Shown one piece after another: positions 24,924 to 33,057 of a stretch of DNA of 64,000 bases. The notes below the pieces were generated by a model. It was not told the origin of the DNA. It ran no database searches and worked only from the letters and a program-made list of their open reading frames with translations. Each line of letters begins with the position of its first letter. Within the stretch, counting starts at the first letter, position 1. The stretch lies in the NCBI GenBank assembly GCA_049306275.1, contig JBAQQB010000057.1, positions 1 through 64,000 of the forward strand, given 5' to 3'. The stretch comes from JADJTT01 sp049306275. Its GTDB lineage: Bacteria > Bacteroidota > Bacteroidia > Chitinophagales > Saprospiraceae. Position numbers and translations under genes: made by a program.

Positions 24924-24946
24924 CCCCCGGCGTTGCCGTCCGGGGG
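24924..24946 (-). terminator. Candidate terminator downstream of the hybrid sensor gene
   Basis: A 7-bp stem CCCCCGG/CCGGGGG with a 9-nt loop; on the minus strand it is followed by ATTGGTTTTT. It lies 130 bp beyond the kinase gene's stop and just upstream of the SDR start at 24898, so it could equally act as an attenuator in the SDR leader. Confidence 0.45.
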
Positions 24947-25027
24947 AAGGTGGGTTTAGGTTTTATTCAGGGGGTGTTGCCCTTACATTGCAAAGATGGG
25001 GTCAAAGAACTCAATTCGATAAATGCT

Positions 25028-25061
25028 ATTGTTGCAGGGTGTAGTCTCATTGTTGCACGGT
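25028..25061. promoter_or_regulatory. 13-bp direct repeats with 21-bp period, candidate AraC-type operator
   Basis: ATTGTTGCAGGGT (25028-25040) and ATTGTTGCACGGT (25049-25061) match at 12 of 13 positions and start exactly 21 bp apart, two helical turns. They lie between the AraC-type hybrid regulator gene and the SDR operon. A minus-strand CATCTTTG (24998-24991), one base off TAnnTTTG, sits 29 bp downstream, so the repeats would cover roughly -44 to -77. Confidence 0.65.
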
Positions 25062-25077
25062 TAAAATTACTTCAGGA

Positions 25078-27909
25078 CTATTGTGCGGCGTTCCTGAACT
25101 CCGAAGGGGTGACGCCCACTTCCTCCCGGAACAGCCGCGTGAAGTAGTTGGGTTCCAGGCCGATTTTGTAGGCGATTTCCGATACGGTAAGGCCGGTTTG
25201 GGTCAGCAGCTCCCTGGCTTTCTGCAGCCTGATGCCGTTGATGAAGGCCGTTGCGGAGTAGCCAGACAGGGCGGTGAGCTTGCGGTGCAGTTGCGAGCGG
25301 CTCATGCCTACTTCCCGTGCCAGCTGGGTCGCGCCGAATCCCTCCTCTCCGAGATGCTCGGTCACGATCTGCCGCATTTTGGATACGAACGCGTCTTCCA
25401 TCTCGAATAGCTTGGCTTCGTTGACGGAGCCGTTGGGCTGGAAGTTGGAGTAGCGGGCTTGCAGTTTTTTCCGCAGCTGGACGAAGTTCTGTAAGTAGAG
25501 AAACAGTTCGTTCTGATTGAAGGGTTTGGCCAGGTAGGCGTCGGCGCCTCGTTGCAGGCCGGCCAGGCGGTCTTCAACGGTGGCTCTGGCGGTGGCGAGG
25601 ATGATGGGAATGTGGCTGGTGCGTTCGTCGTTTTTAAGGGTCTGGCACAGCTCCAGCCCGTCCTTGTTGGGCATGATGACATCGCTGACGATGATGTCGG
25701 GCACCAGCATGATGGCTTTGTCGATGCCTTCCGCGCCGTCGTATGCCAGGACGATGTTGAATGAACCCTCCAGCAACTGGCTCATGTAGGCGGCAACGTC
25801 GTAGCTGTCCTCCACGATGAGGGCAAGGGGCTTCTCATCGTCGAAGGGTTGCGGCTCGTCCGGTTTGTGCTCTGTTTCTTCTTCGATGGCGAGGTCTGTC
25901 GCGGGCAGATCATCGATGGGAGCGACAGGCGCGTGGTGGGTCATAGGCATGTAAATGCTGAAGGATGAACCTTCACCTGGTTTGCTGCTCACCTCGATCG
26001 AGCCCCCCATGAGGCGGATCAGCTCCCGGGTGATGGAGAGGCCAAGACCGGTACCCTGACCCTTTTTCCGGGTCGATCCGCTGTGGTAGAAGCGCTCGAA
26101 CAGGTGCTCGATCTCCCGCTCAGTCATGCCAATGCCCGTGTCTTTTACCTGAATGAGGATCTGCCCCTTTTGCTGGCCGGCAGGCACCACCTTCAGCAGC
26201 ACCGTGATCTTGCCGCCTTCGGGGGTGAACTTGATGGCATTGGAGATGAGGTTGGTGACGGCGTCCTGGATCTTCTCCGCGTCGAAGTCGGCTTCCAGCT
26301 TTTCCAGGTCGGTCAGCAGCGAAAGGTAGATGCCCTTTCCCCAGGCGAAAGACTGGAAGGAGTAGACCAGGTAGCGCATGAATTTGACGATATCGCTCTG
26401 CCGGAGGTTCAACTCCATTTTGCCCGACTGCAGTCTTGACAGGCTGAGGATGCGGTTGAGCAGGCGCACCAGCCGTTCGCCGTTTTGTTTGATGAGGGTG
26501 AGCTGGCGCAATTGCCTCGGATCCTTCAACTCCGCGCTCAACTGGTCGGCAAAGCCTTGTATGACCGTCAAGGGGGTGCGGAATTCATGGGTGATATTGG
26601 TGAAAAAACGGGTCTTGAACTCGTCGGTCTCCTTCAATACCATATTCTTCCGCTCCTCCCGGATGAGGGTCTTCATGCGGTAGCCCAAACCCAGGGTGAA
26701 GAGCAGCACTTCTCCAAAACCGCCAAACTGGGTGTAGCTAAACTGGATACCGGTGCCTGCCACTACAGACAGGGCGTTGGACACGATGCCCACGCTCAGC
26801 AGTGCAGTACCGCCGATCAGGAACAGCCGCTGCGGCCCGCTCTCCCGGATGAAGAACAACAGGATCACCATGCCCAAGTATTCGACTACTGCATAGTAAG
26901 CCGAGATGTTGTCGGCCACTTGCATGTTGCGGTAGCCGTAGAAAATGATCATGACCAGTGCCAGGAGCAATACGCGGACTGCGATCAGAGCCATCACGAA
27001 GCGGTCCCAGAATGGGTATTTCTCCCACAGCTTCAAAAAGGTGCGTATGAACTGGAGGTAAGCGGTGTCCATCAGGCAGAGGGCCAGGTAAAGCACAGCC
27101 TGAATGTATTCGGGATTGTCGCGCAGCATCGTCAGGTCGAACAAGACCCCGAAAAATTCGAGCAAATAGATGAAAACGCCGAGCTGGAAAAGGGCGTGAT
27201 AGAGGAAGACCTTGTCTTGCGCCACAATGTACAGGATCAGGCTGATGAAGGCGAAGGTGAGCAGGAAGCCGATGAAGAGCCAGTTTTTTTGGATGGTGAG
27301 GATGGTTGCCCAATTGTGGTAGAAGTCTTTTCGCGTGAGGGTGGCTTCAATCCAGGGCTTGCGGTTGTTCAAGGATTTTACCCGCATATAGACCGTCGTG
27401 GAGTCGTTCTCCAGCAGGCTTATGGTGACGCGGTCTTCATACTGGTTGCCAAAGCGGAAGTCCTTCTGCCTGGAAGGCGTCATAAACCCTGCGTAGCTGG
27501 TATCGCGGATTCGCCCTTGTCCATCGGTCAGGTATACGGTAGTGTGTTCCGATTTGCCTGTAAACAGCAGCCAGTTCTCCATCTGGCCTTTGCCGGGGAG
27601 CTTGTTGACAAGGGTTACCCGGGCCCAGTAGACCTTGTCGGCCCTGAGTTTGGCGGCTTGTCCCGGTTTGTGGTGGGGATAATGTTGATCGAGAAATGTT
27701 TGGAATGGAACAAAGCGGTCGCGCCATTCAGGGGCGTTCAGGTCGCTGACCGAGAGTTGGTCTTCATCGAGAACGAGGATTTGGAGATGAGCGGTCAGTG
27801 CATAAGTATCCTGTAGAAAGCCGATCCGGTAAACGTCCGGCTGGCTCCATACAACCATGCTCATGCTCCCCAGGAACAGGCTCAAAAACGCTTTTGCATG
27901 CCAATCCAT
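25078..27909 (-). CDS. Hybrid two-component sensor/regulator: 7TM-DISM sensor, histidine kinase, receiver, AraC HTH
   Basis: This 943-residue one-protein two-component system has, in order, a signal peptide (1-22), an extracytoplasmic 7TMR-DISMED2-type beta domain (about 30-180), seven membrane helices (about 205-410), a HisKA H-box NITHEFRTPLTVIQGFADQL (about 440), an HATPase (NLISNAIKFTPEGG, DTGIGM, GTGLGLSITRELI), a receiver (IVEDSYDVAAYM, phospho-acceptor in VSDVIMPNKDG) and an AraC/HTH_18 domain (about 845-943, LAREVGMSRSQLHRKLTALSG...EIAYKIGLEPNYFTRLFREEVG). The AraC domain suggests direct repeats as targets; such a pair lies between this gene and the SDR operon. DISMED2 domains often bind carbohydrate-like ligands. 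Confidence 0.94.
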   Translation of the reverse strand: MDWHAKAFLSLFLGSMSMVVWSQPDVYRIGFLQDTYALTAHLQILVLDEDQLSVSDLNAPEWRDRFVPFQTFLDQHYPHHKPGQAAKLRADKVYWARVTLVNKLPGKGQMENWLLFTGKSEHTTVYLTDGQGRIRDTSYAGFMTPSRQKDFRFGNQYEDRVTISLLENDSTTVYMRVKSLNNRKPWIEATLTRKDFYHNWATILTIQKNWLFIGFLLTFAFISLILYIVAQDKVFLYHALFQLGVFIYLLEFFGVLFDLTMLRDNPEYIQAVLYLALCLMDTAYLQFIRTFLKLWEKYPFWDRFVMALIAVRVLLLALVMIIFYGYRNMQVADNISAYYAVVEYLGMVILLFFIRESGPQRLFLIGGTALLSVGIVSNALSVVAGTGIQFSYTQFGGFGEVLLFTLGLGYRMKTLIREERKNMVLKETDEFKTRFFTNITHEFRTPLTVIQGFADQLSAELKDPRQLRQLTLIKQNGERLVRLLNRILSLSRLQSGKMELNLRQSDIVKFMRYLVYSFQSFAWGKGIYLSLLTDLEKLEADFDAEKIQDAVTNLISNAIKFTPEGGKITVLLKVVPAGQQKGQILIQVKDTGIGMTEREIEHLFERFYHSGSTRKKGQGTGLGLSITRELIRLMGGSIEVSSKPGEGSSFSIYMPMTHHAPVAPIDDLPATDLAIEEETEHKPDEPQPFDDEKPLALIVEDSYDVAAYMSQLLEGSFNIVLAYDGAEGIDKAIMLVPDIIVSDVIMPNKDGLELCQTLKNDERTSHIPIILATARATVEDRLAGLQRGADAYLAKPFNQNELFLYLQNFVQLRKKLQARYSNFQPNGSVNEAKLFEMEDAFVSKMRQIVTEHLGEEGFGATQLAREVGMSRSQLHRKLTALSGYSATAFINGIRLQKARELLTQTGLTVSEIAYKIGLEPNYFTRLFREEVGVTPSEFRNAAQ

Positions 27910-27992
27910 ATCGAAGGATTTCTGGTGTTATTATGGCAAGCAAAGCGAGGGTGTTCTCAGTCCTCAATTTAAGTTTTTTTGACCAGATTTCC

Positions 27993-28427
27993 TTATTGTG
28001 CGTCAGGTTTAACTTCCGAGCAGCGGTTGAGTACCACATCGGAGAGGTAGCCGGTGCAGATGCCCTTGAAACAAACCCGTTCGCCTGCGGGAAATTCGGT
28101 GCGGTCATGGGCAGCGAGATTGTCCAGTTCGCAGAGCACGCCCCCCATCAGGTCGCCCGCGTCGAGCTGGATGGTGACGAGGCCGTTTTCATTGCTCACC
28201 TGGACCACTGAGCCGCAAACCTGCACGATCTTGTCCAGGTAAAGGGCATTGGCCGCCGCTTCGTCGGTTGTGTACTGTGTGTAGAGTTCCGTGGCTTCGA
28301 GGGTGACATCGGCACTAGCCTCTGCTACTTCGCGATGGGGCTTGTTCCACATTCTGTAACCGATAAACCCGCCTGCCAGGGCGGCGAGGAGGAGGCCGAT
28401 CAATACATTTCTCATCATTGCACTCAT
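27993..28427 (-). CDS. Membrane-anchored OB-fold (tRNA_anti-like) protein
   Basis: The product of about 144 residues has an N-terminal membrane anchor (MMRNVLIGLLLAALAGGFIGYRMW) and a tRNA_anti-like OB-fold domain: LYLDKIVQVCGSVVQVSNENGLVTIQLDAG...ERVCFKGICTGYLSDVVLNRC. Such proteins (PF12869-like) are frequent and uncharacterised in Bacteroidota. Several in-frame ATGs exist (28451, 28427, 28418, 28415), so the start is uncertain. Three or four cysteines in the OB domain could form disulfides in the periplasm. Confidence 0.6.
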   Translation of the reverse strand: MSAMMRNVLIGLLLAALAGGFIGYRMWNKPHREVAEASADVTLEATELYTQYTTDEAAANALYLDKIVQVCGSVVQVSNENGLVTIQLDAGDLMGGVLCELDNLAAHDRTEFPAGERVCFKGICTGYLSDVVLNRCSEVKPDAQ

Positions 28428-28508
28428 TGGGGATGAAGTTTTGTTTCGCACCTAAATTTACAATGCCGGAGAATACATCCAGGTCAGGAAATGCCTGAAC
28501 GGTAAAAT

Positions 28509-28886
28509 TTAGCGGCTGAACAGGAAAAAAAGACCCGCGCCCGCGAAATAGGCCGCTACATCCCAGGAATCTGCAGTAAAAGATGCCGACCAGCGGGGGA
28601 ACAGCCATTCGGAGACAAATGCTGTCACCGCGGTGGCAAGAATGATCTCAGCGAGCCGGAGGCGTGGGCGTCCGCTGAGCCAGCGCTGCTGCCAAGTAAG
28701 GGCTGTCAGCAACAAGGGCATGCACAACAAGGGATCCAGATAAGCGTCGGCCACCGGGATCGCCACCCCCCACACCTTTTGGACAAGTTGATGCGCCAGG
28801 AATAAAAAGAGGCAAACGATGAGAAAGATTCGCTGAGTATCCAACAAAATCCTGCCCATCCTGTTAAAAAACGGCCGCAAAAGCAA
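28509..28886 (-). CDS. Small integral membrane protein
   Basis: The 125-residue product has about four membrane segments (RIFLIVCLFLFLAHQL, DPLLCMPLLLTALTW, EIILATAVTAFVSEWLF, VAAYFAGAGLFFLF). Homologues in Bacteroidota are sometimes labelled magnesium citrate secondary transporter, but the protein is too small for a known transporter fold and I give no function. The start may be 28886 or the internal ATG at 28859; the first would overlap the preceding gene by 23 bp. Confidence 0.55.
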   Translation of the reverse strand: MLLRPFFNRMGRILLDTQRIFLIVCLFLFLAHQLVQKVWGVAIPVADAYLDPLLCMPLLLTALTWQQRWLSGRPRLRLAEIILATAVTAFVSEWLFPRWSASFTADSWDVAAYFAGAGLFFLFSR

Positions 28887-29082
28887 TGGCCAGACCGATG
28901 AGCAGGAAGGGGGAGAGGATGATCATGATCGTGATGCCCAGGATGCGCAGAGAAACCTTGCCGATCTTCACCAGCGCGGAATCGCCTTCGCGAATGGTCA
29001 CAATGTCCTCGAACCGCTGGTACGATTCGCGGGCGTCATTCATGAGCTTTGCCTTGGGATCTTCTGATTGCTGATTGTCCAT
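28864..29082 (-). CDS. Small membrane protein with charged N-terminus
   Basis: This 72-residue product starts at 29082 (MDNQQSEDPKAKLM). A hydrophilic, acidic N-terminal half is followed by one long hydrophobic helix (VSLRILGITIMIILSPFLLIGLAIAFAAVF) at the very C-terminus. No family recognised. It overlaps the next membrane-protein gene and is divergent from the TetR regulator, so it could be the regulator's target. Confidence 0.55.
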   Translation of the reverse strand: MDNQQSEDPKAKLMNDARESYQRFEDIVTIREGDSALVKIGKVSLRILGITIMIILSPFLLIGLAIAFAAVF

Positions 29083-29143
29083 AGTCGTCGTTTGGGGAAT
29101 AATGGGTGAAACAATACGCCACAAAAGTAGGGGGATTTACGAA

Positions 29144-29161
29144 TTAGAACAAGTGTTCTAA
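29144..29161. promoter_or_regulatory. TetR-type operator: 8-bp inverted repeat TTAGAACA-AG-TGTTCTAA
   Basis: Perfect 8-bp arms separated by 2 bp, in the divergent gap between the small membrane-protein gene (start 29082) and the TetR gene (start 29196). A near -7 box TACATTTA is at 29171-29178, so a bound repressor would cover the -33 region of the tetR promoter. Confidence 0.75.
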
Positions 29162-29195
29162 AAAAATAATTACATTTACGGCGAAACTTGTTTGC

Positions 29196-29822
29196 ATGGA
29201 CACCAAAGCGAAGATTTTGGAGGCAGCGCTGCACCAGTTTAACGAAAACGGTACCGATCAGACGACGGTGCGCAGCATCGCCGAGGAGGTGGGCATTAGT
29301 CACGGCAACCTGTGTTACCATTTCAAAAACACCGACGCCTTGATCGAGGCGCTCTACGACCGGCTGGTGGCCGAGATCGACGAAAGGGCACAGCGCAGCC
29401 TGAACCCCGATCTCGGGGTGGCGGAGATGATCGAACAGATCGGGCTGACCTTCCGGATCATGTACCGCTACCGGTTTATTTTCCTTGATTTCGTGCGCAT
29501 CATCCGGCGCATCGCCAGCGTGAGAGAGAAATTCCGGCAACTCATCCTGTTCCGGCGCACGCAGTTTAAAGCCGCGTATCAGCTGTTGATCGCCAAGGGC
29601 CTCATGCGGGAGGAATGGGAGCCGGGGCTCTACGAACACCTCTCTACCAACATGCTGGTGCTGGGCGACAACTGGATCTGCAACGCCGAAATCCATTTCG
29701 ACCAAAAAGGAGAAGAGGTGATCCGCTTCTACATGGATGCTTTTCTGGCGGGGCTGGTTCCTTATTTCACGGAAAAAGGGCTGGAGGAATACCGGCGGGT
29801 CCTTACTCCCACATCAGCCTGA
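29196..29822 (+). CDS. TetR-family transcriptional regulator
   Basis: This 208-residue protein has an N-terminal TetR helix-turn-helix (ILEAALHQFNENGTDQTTVRSIAEEVGISHGNLCYHFKNTDALIEALYD, residues about 6-55) and an all-helical ligand domain with a Tyr/Arg-rich stretch MYRYRFIFLDFVRIIRRIA. The C-terminal part matches a TetR C-terminal family common in Bacteroidota. A clear operator lies 35 bp upstream, predicting autoregulation and control of the divergent small membrane-protein genes. Effector unknown. Confidence 0.9.
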   Translation: MDTKAKILEAALHQFNENGTDQTTVRSIAEEVGISHGNLCYHFKNTDALIEALYDRLVAEIDERAQRSLNPDLGVAEMIEQIGLTFRIMYRYRFIFLDFVRIIRRIASVREKFRQLILFRRTQFKAAYQLLIAKGLMREEWEPGLYEHLSTNMLVLGDNWICNAEIHFDQKGEEVIRFYMDAFLAGLVPYFTEKGLEEYRRVLTPTSA

Positions 29823-30150
29823 CCTGATCGGCGAGTTCCTGGGGCGCCACTTCACAGTAGGCGGTGGTCAGTGCATCGGTGAGGACATGCGTGCCGATGT
29901 GAGTAAGATCGAGTACGGTCAAGCCCCTGGCGTTCCCGTTTTCGGGAGCAGGATAGATGGCGTCTTGATCGAAGGAGGAAAATACATCCTGCGCGATATC
30001 GGAAAACTGAAGGGAAGCCCGGTTGTGCAGGCCGTCGTAAGAAGCAAAGGTTCTGCCCCTGACGGAAAAGACAATTGAGTCAACGCCGGACTCTTCTATT
30101 GCCTCTGGGAAGGAAAGTGCGATTTGCCTGAAGGTCTGAACGTTGATCAT
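29803..30150 (-). CDS. MmcQ/YjbR-family protein
   Basis: This 115-residue protein starts at 30150 (MINVQTFRQIALSFPEAIEES). YjbR/CyaY-like fold features are the N-terminal ALSFPEAIEE, FSVRGRTFASYDG, an internal DAIYPAP and the C-terminal LTTAYCEVAPQELADQV. Family members are called DNA-binding by homology to a single structure; the biological role is not known. It overlaps tetR tail-to-tail by 20 bp. Confidence 0.8.
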   Translation of the reverse strand: MINVQTFRQIALSFPEAIEESGVDSIVFSVRGRTFASYDGLHNRASLQFSDIAQDVFSSFDQDAIYPAPENGNARGLTVLDLTHIGTHVLTDALTTAYCEVAPQELADQVRLMWE

Positions 30151-30228
30151 GGGAGCCCGGATTAGTGAGTTGCTGTCAGGCAGGTGCAAAACCGGGCAAA
30201 ATGGTTGCATGAATCAGCCTGTTAAATT

Positions 30229-31704
30229 TTACTCGTCCTCTTCCGGCAAGGCCAACCTGAACACTTTCACGCTGCCGGCTTCCAATACCGTCTCATCCAC
30301 ATACCGGGCGATGGCGCTGTCCTGGTTGATCTTTTCAGAATCGGAATACAGGTAGGTAACCCCTTTGTTCCTGACCAGATCGTCTACCCAGCCTACAGGC
30401 AGGTAATTATCGTGAAAAATATAGCCCATCTTGTCGATCCGGTAGCTGAAAATATAGCGGGTGTGGTCGTTGATGATGATGCACTTCGCATCCCGCGGCG
30501 CCGCGTTTTGAAGGGCTTCGGAATGGATGAAAAGGTCTTTGTTGAAATAGGTCTGGTCCAGGCTCCAGTACTTGTCGGTGTAACGGGAGGTATGCCAGGG
30601 GGCTATCGCACAAATGACCAGCAGCGCTATGACCCCGGGCCTGAATTTGTAAGGCAGGGTGATCAGCAAATGTGCGCCGTACCCGATCAGCAGGTACAGC
30701 CAGGGCAGGAAGGGCATCATGTAGTAGTCGTGCACCCAGGTGATCGTGTTCAGTTGCAGGGTCAGGTAAAGGAAGGTGATGAAGACCAACCCCCATATCC
30801 ACCGCTGCCCCTGCCCCTTGCGCACGAAGGCGTACAAGCCGAGCAATACGAGGGGCCAGACCGGCGGATTGAGCAGTATCTGCGGGAACATGACCTTCGC
30901 ATGATACCCGATGATCTTCAGCAGCTCCGCTTTTGAGAGGGTTGACTGGAAAATGCCGGTCAGCACGGGGTTGCCTGTCCAGCCGGGCATGACCCAGGCA
31001 TACCACAGGAATGCCGGGACCATGATCAACAGCTGTATGCCGGCATACGACAGCTGGTATTTCCATACCAAACCATGCTCCCGGATATGCCGGATGGCAA
31101 AATGGAGGCTGACCACGGCAAACATCAGGAAAGGCAGTTTAGCAAGGGTGGCGATCAGAAGGGCCAGGCTGGCCAGGGCCAGGTGCCTTATCTTTTGGGT
31201 CTGTTGGTGCCTCAGGATGAAGTAGAGGTACCAGATAACCCCGGTCAACGAGAGGTTGTCGGGGATGGGGTTGAGGGTGTAGTAAAAAAAGACGGTCGAA
31301 AACTGAAACAGAAAAGCGGTGGCCAGGGCCGTCCATGGGTTGTTGAAAATCAGCCTTGCCAGCAGGAACATGCCCAGCACGGACAGGGCGCCGATGAAAA
31401 AGACGGATACCCTGACGATTTCGATCTTTTCTCCCCCTGCCTTTTGCAGCATGGCAATCGACCACTGCATCAGGGGGAATTCGTAGCGGTAGATGGCGCC
31501 CATGCCGTCTTTGAGCTCCGCCACCCGGGGGTTGAGGATGTTGGCGTCGTGGCGCACGTAGTTCCTGACGTTCCACATCGTTTGCGTCTGCCGCCAGGAG
31601 TGGATCCCCTGGATGTCGAGCGACAGGTAGGGTTTGTGCATCAGGAAGCTGCCCAGAAGGATGAGGAAGAGGATCAGGTAGTGCAGGGAGCGTTGGTTGG
31701 ACAT
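30229..31704 (-). CDS. ArnT/PMT-like (GT39/GT83) membrane glycosyltransferase
   Basis: The 491-residue protein has about ten to twelve membrane helices. The first periplasmic loop has the lipid-linked-sugar transferase pattern DIQGIHSWRQTQTMW near residue 35 and a later YRYEFPLMQW. The C-terminal soluble part (about 390-491) is periplasmic. These enzymes move a sugar from a polyprenyl phosphate to lipid A, protein or glycan; acceptor unknown. The start is the ATG at 31704; longer reading in this frame runs antisense-frame through map and is spurious. It follows map by 14 bp. Confidence 0.75.
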   Translation of the reverse strand: MSNQRSLHYLILFLILLGSFLMHKPYLSLDIQGIHSWRQTQTMWNVRNYVRHDANILNPRVAELKDGMGAIYRYEFPLMQWSIAMLQKAGGEKIEIVRVSVFFIGALSVLGMFLLARLIFNNPWTALATAFLFQFSTVFFYYTLNPIPDNLSLTGVIWYLYFILRHQQTQKIRHLALASLALLIATLAKLPFLMFAVVSLHFAIRHIREHGLVWKYQLSYAGIQLLIMVPAFLWYAWVMPGWTGNPVLTGIFQSTLSKAELLKIIGYHAKVMFPQILLNPPVWPLVLLGLYAFVRKGQGQRWIWGLVFITFLYLTLQLNTITWVHDYYMMPFLPWLYLLIGYGAHLLITLPYKFRPGVIALLVICAIAPWHTSRYTDKYWSLDQTYFNKDLFIHSEALQNAAPRDAKCIIINDHTRYIFSYRIDKMGYIFHDNYLPVGWVDDLVRNKGVTYLYSDSEKINQDSAIARYVDETVLEAGSVKVFRLALPEEDE

Positions 31705-31718
31705 GATAACTACCCGTT

Positions 31719-32483
31719 TTAATCCCAAATCCCGTTCATCCGGGTTAAAATGATGGGCTGGCCCTCGGTTACCACGATGGTGTGCTCGTGCTGGGCCATA
31801 AAACCGCCCCGGTTGCCGGCCATGGTCCAGCCGTCTTCCAGTGTTTCGGCGTAGGTGGAGGTGGTGGAGATGAAGGTCTCGACGGCCACGACCGAGTTGG
31901 TGCGAAACCTGCTGAGGTTGAGCCGGTCGCGGTAGTTGGCGATCTCGCTGGGCTCTTCGTGGAGGCTGCGCCCTACGCCGTGGCCCATGAGGTTTTTGAT
32001 CACCTTGTAGCCGCGTTTTTTCGCCTCGGTTTCCATGATATGCCCCACGTCGGAGATGCGCACGCCGCCTTTGATATGGGAAATGGCCTTTTGCAGGATG
32101 TCTTTGGAAGCGTCGACCAGCCGCTGGTGCTTGTGCAGGTCTTCCCCAAGCACGAAAGAGCCCCCGTTGTCCGACCAAAAGCCGTCGAGCTCGGCGGAGA
32201 CGTCGATGTTGACCAGGTCGCCTTCCTTCAGAATTTTCTTGGGAGAAGGGATTCCATGACAAAACTCGTGGTTGATGCTGATGCAGGTCCAGCCCGGGAA
32301 CTTATACGCCAGGTTGGGCGCCGAGCGGGCGCCATGGTCGGCGAGGATCTGCCCGCCATAGTTGTCGAGTTCTTTGGTCGACATGCCGGGGCGTGCGTAG
32401 TTCCTCATTTCTCTCAGCGCCAGCGCCACGACTTCGCTGACCTTCTGCATGGCGGTGAGTTCGGATTGGACGGTGATGGACAT
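31719..32483 (-). CDS. map: Methionine aminopeptidase, type I
   Basis: This 254-residue enzyme removes initiator methionine. All five metal ligands can be placed: the two aspartates in NIDVSAELDGFWSDN, histidine in MGHGVGRSLHEEP, and glutamates in VAVETF and AQHEHTIVV. It lacks the N-terminal zinc finger and the type II insert. It is not in the ribosomal-protein operon where a second Bacteroidota map usually lies. It ends close to the membrane glycosyltransferase gene, which is likely co-transcribed. Confidence 0.95.
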   Translation of the reverse strand: MSITVQSELTAMQKVSEVVALALREMRNYARPGMSTKELDNYGGQILADHGARSAPNLAYKFPGWTCISINHEFCHGIPSPKKILKEGDLVNIDVSAELDGFWSDNGGSFVLGEDLHKHQRLVDASKDILQKAISHIKGGVRISDVGHIMETEAKKRGYKVIKNLMGHGVGRSLHEEPSEIANYRDRLNLSRFRTNSVVAVETFISTTSTYAETLEDGWTMAGNRGGFMAQHEHTIVVTEGQPIILTRMNGIWD

Positions 32484-32498
32484 TTTTTTTCCGTTTAT

Positions 32499-32553
32499 CG
32501 TTTATCGTTGATCGTTTACATTTGTCAACGCTAAACGCTCAACGATCAACGAG
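32499..32553. repeat. Imperfect 21-bp inverted repeat upstream of map
   Basis: Arms 32499-32519 (contains ATCGTTGATCGTTTA) and 32533-32553 (contains TAAACGCTCAACGATCAACGA) pair with two mismatches around a 13-nt loop. Low-complexity phrases of this kind look like a dispersed intergenic hairpin. Confidence 0.55.
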
Positions 32554-32603
32554 AACCAATGGTTATGTAACTAAAATCACAGACCTGAGCTGCAAAGTTG
32601 GGT

Positions 32604-32611
32604 TATCTTTG
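32604..32611 (+). promoter_or_regulatory. -7 box TATCTTTG of the thioredoxin gene
   Basis: Perfect TAnnTTTG 20 bp before the trx start at 32631. The -33 element is not clear. Confidence 0.55.
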
Positions 32612-32630
32612 CACAAAAATACGAAGTATT

Positions 32631-32990
32631 ATGGCCACAGTAAAAATGACCGCAGAAATCTTCAAAAACGAAGTATTTGACTATACCACCGAAACGGAGT
32701 GGAAATTCAAAGGCAATGTCCCCGCAATCATCGACTTCTACGCTGACTGGTGCGGCCCCTGCAAAATGGTAGCGCCGATCCTGGAGGAGCTGGCCGTCGA
32801 ATACAAAGACAAGCTGACGGTTTACAAAGTAGATACCGAAGTGGAGATGGAACTGGCGTCTATTTTCGGGATCCGCAGCATCCCCTCCCTGCTCTTCATC
32901 CCGGTAGAAGGCCGCCCGATGATGCAGGCAGGCGCGATCTCCAAAGGCGCTTTCAAGAATATCATCGACAACGAGCTGATTAAGAACTAG
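32631..32990 (+). CDS. trxA: Thioredoxin
   Basis: This 119-residue cytoplasmic disulfide reductase has the active site ADWCGPCK (C41, C44), the cis-proline loop SIPS and the usual FYxxWCGPCK context (DFYADWCGPCKMVAPIL). Compared with E. coli thioredoxin it has a slightly longer N-terminus. Start at 32631 is set by the ATG directly before MATVKMT and by the -7 box. Convergent with the VOC gene, with a shared hairpin between. Confidence 0.95.
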   Translation: MATVKMTAEIFKNEVFDYTTETEWKFKGNVPAIIDFYADWCGPCKMVAPILEELAVEYKDKLTVYKVDTEVEMELASIFGIRSIPSLLFIPVEGRPMMQAGAISKGAFKNIIDNELIKN

Positions 32991-32998
32991 TTTAGAGT

Positions 32999-33057
32999 AA
33001 AGTGAAAGAGTGAAAAAGGATATAGAACGCTTTTTCACTTTTTCACTCTTTCACTTT
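32999..33057. terminator. Bidirectional terminator: perfect 19-bp inverted repeat
   Basis: Arm 32999-33017 (AAAGTGAAAGAGTGAAAAA) and its exact reverse complement at 33039-33057 are separated by 21 nt. It lies just after trxA and overlaps the last codons of the convergent VOC gene. The loop contains a third partial copy of the TTTTTCACTT phrase. Confidence 0.7.

Noticed and set aside
31719..32262. In-frame N-terminal extension of the membrane glycosyltransferase through map
   Set aside because: The extension is Arg/Gln/His-rich shadow of map. A good start with a membrane segment is at 31704.
32999..33057. Possible CRISPR-like or tandem TTTTTCACT repeats
   Set aside because: Only two to three short units, explained by a convergent terminator hairpin. 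No spacers and no cas genes in the window.
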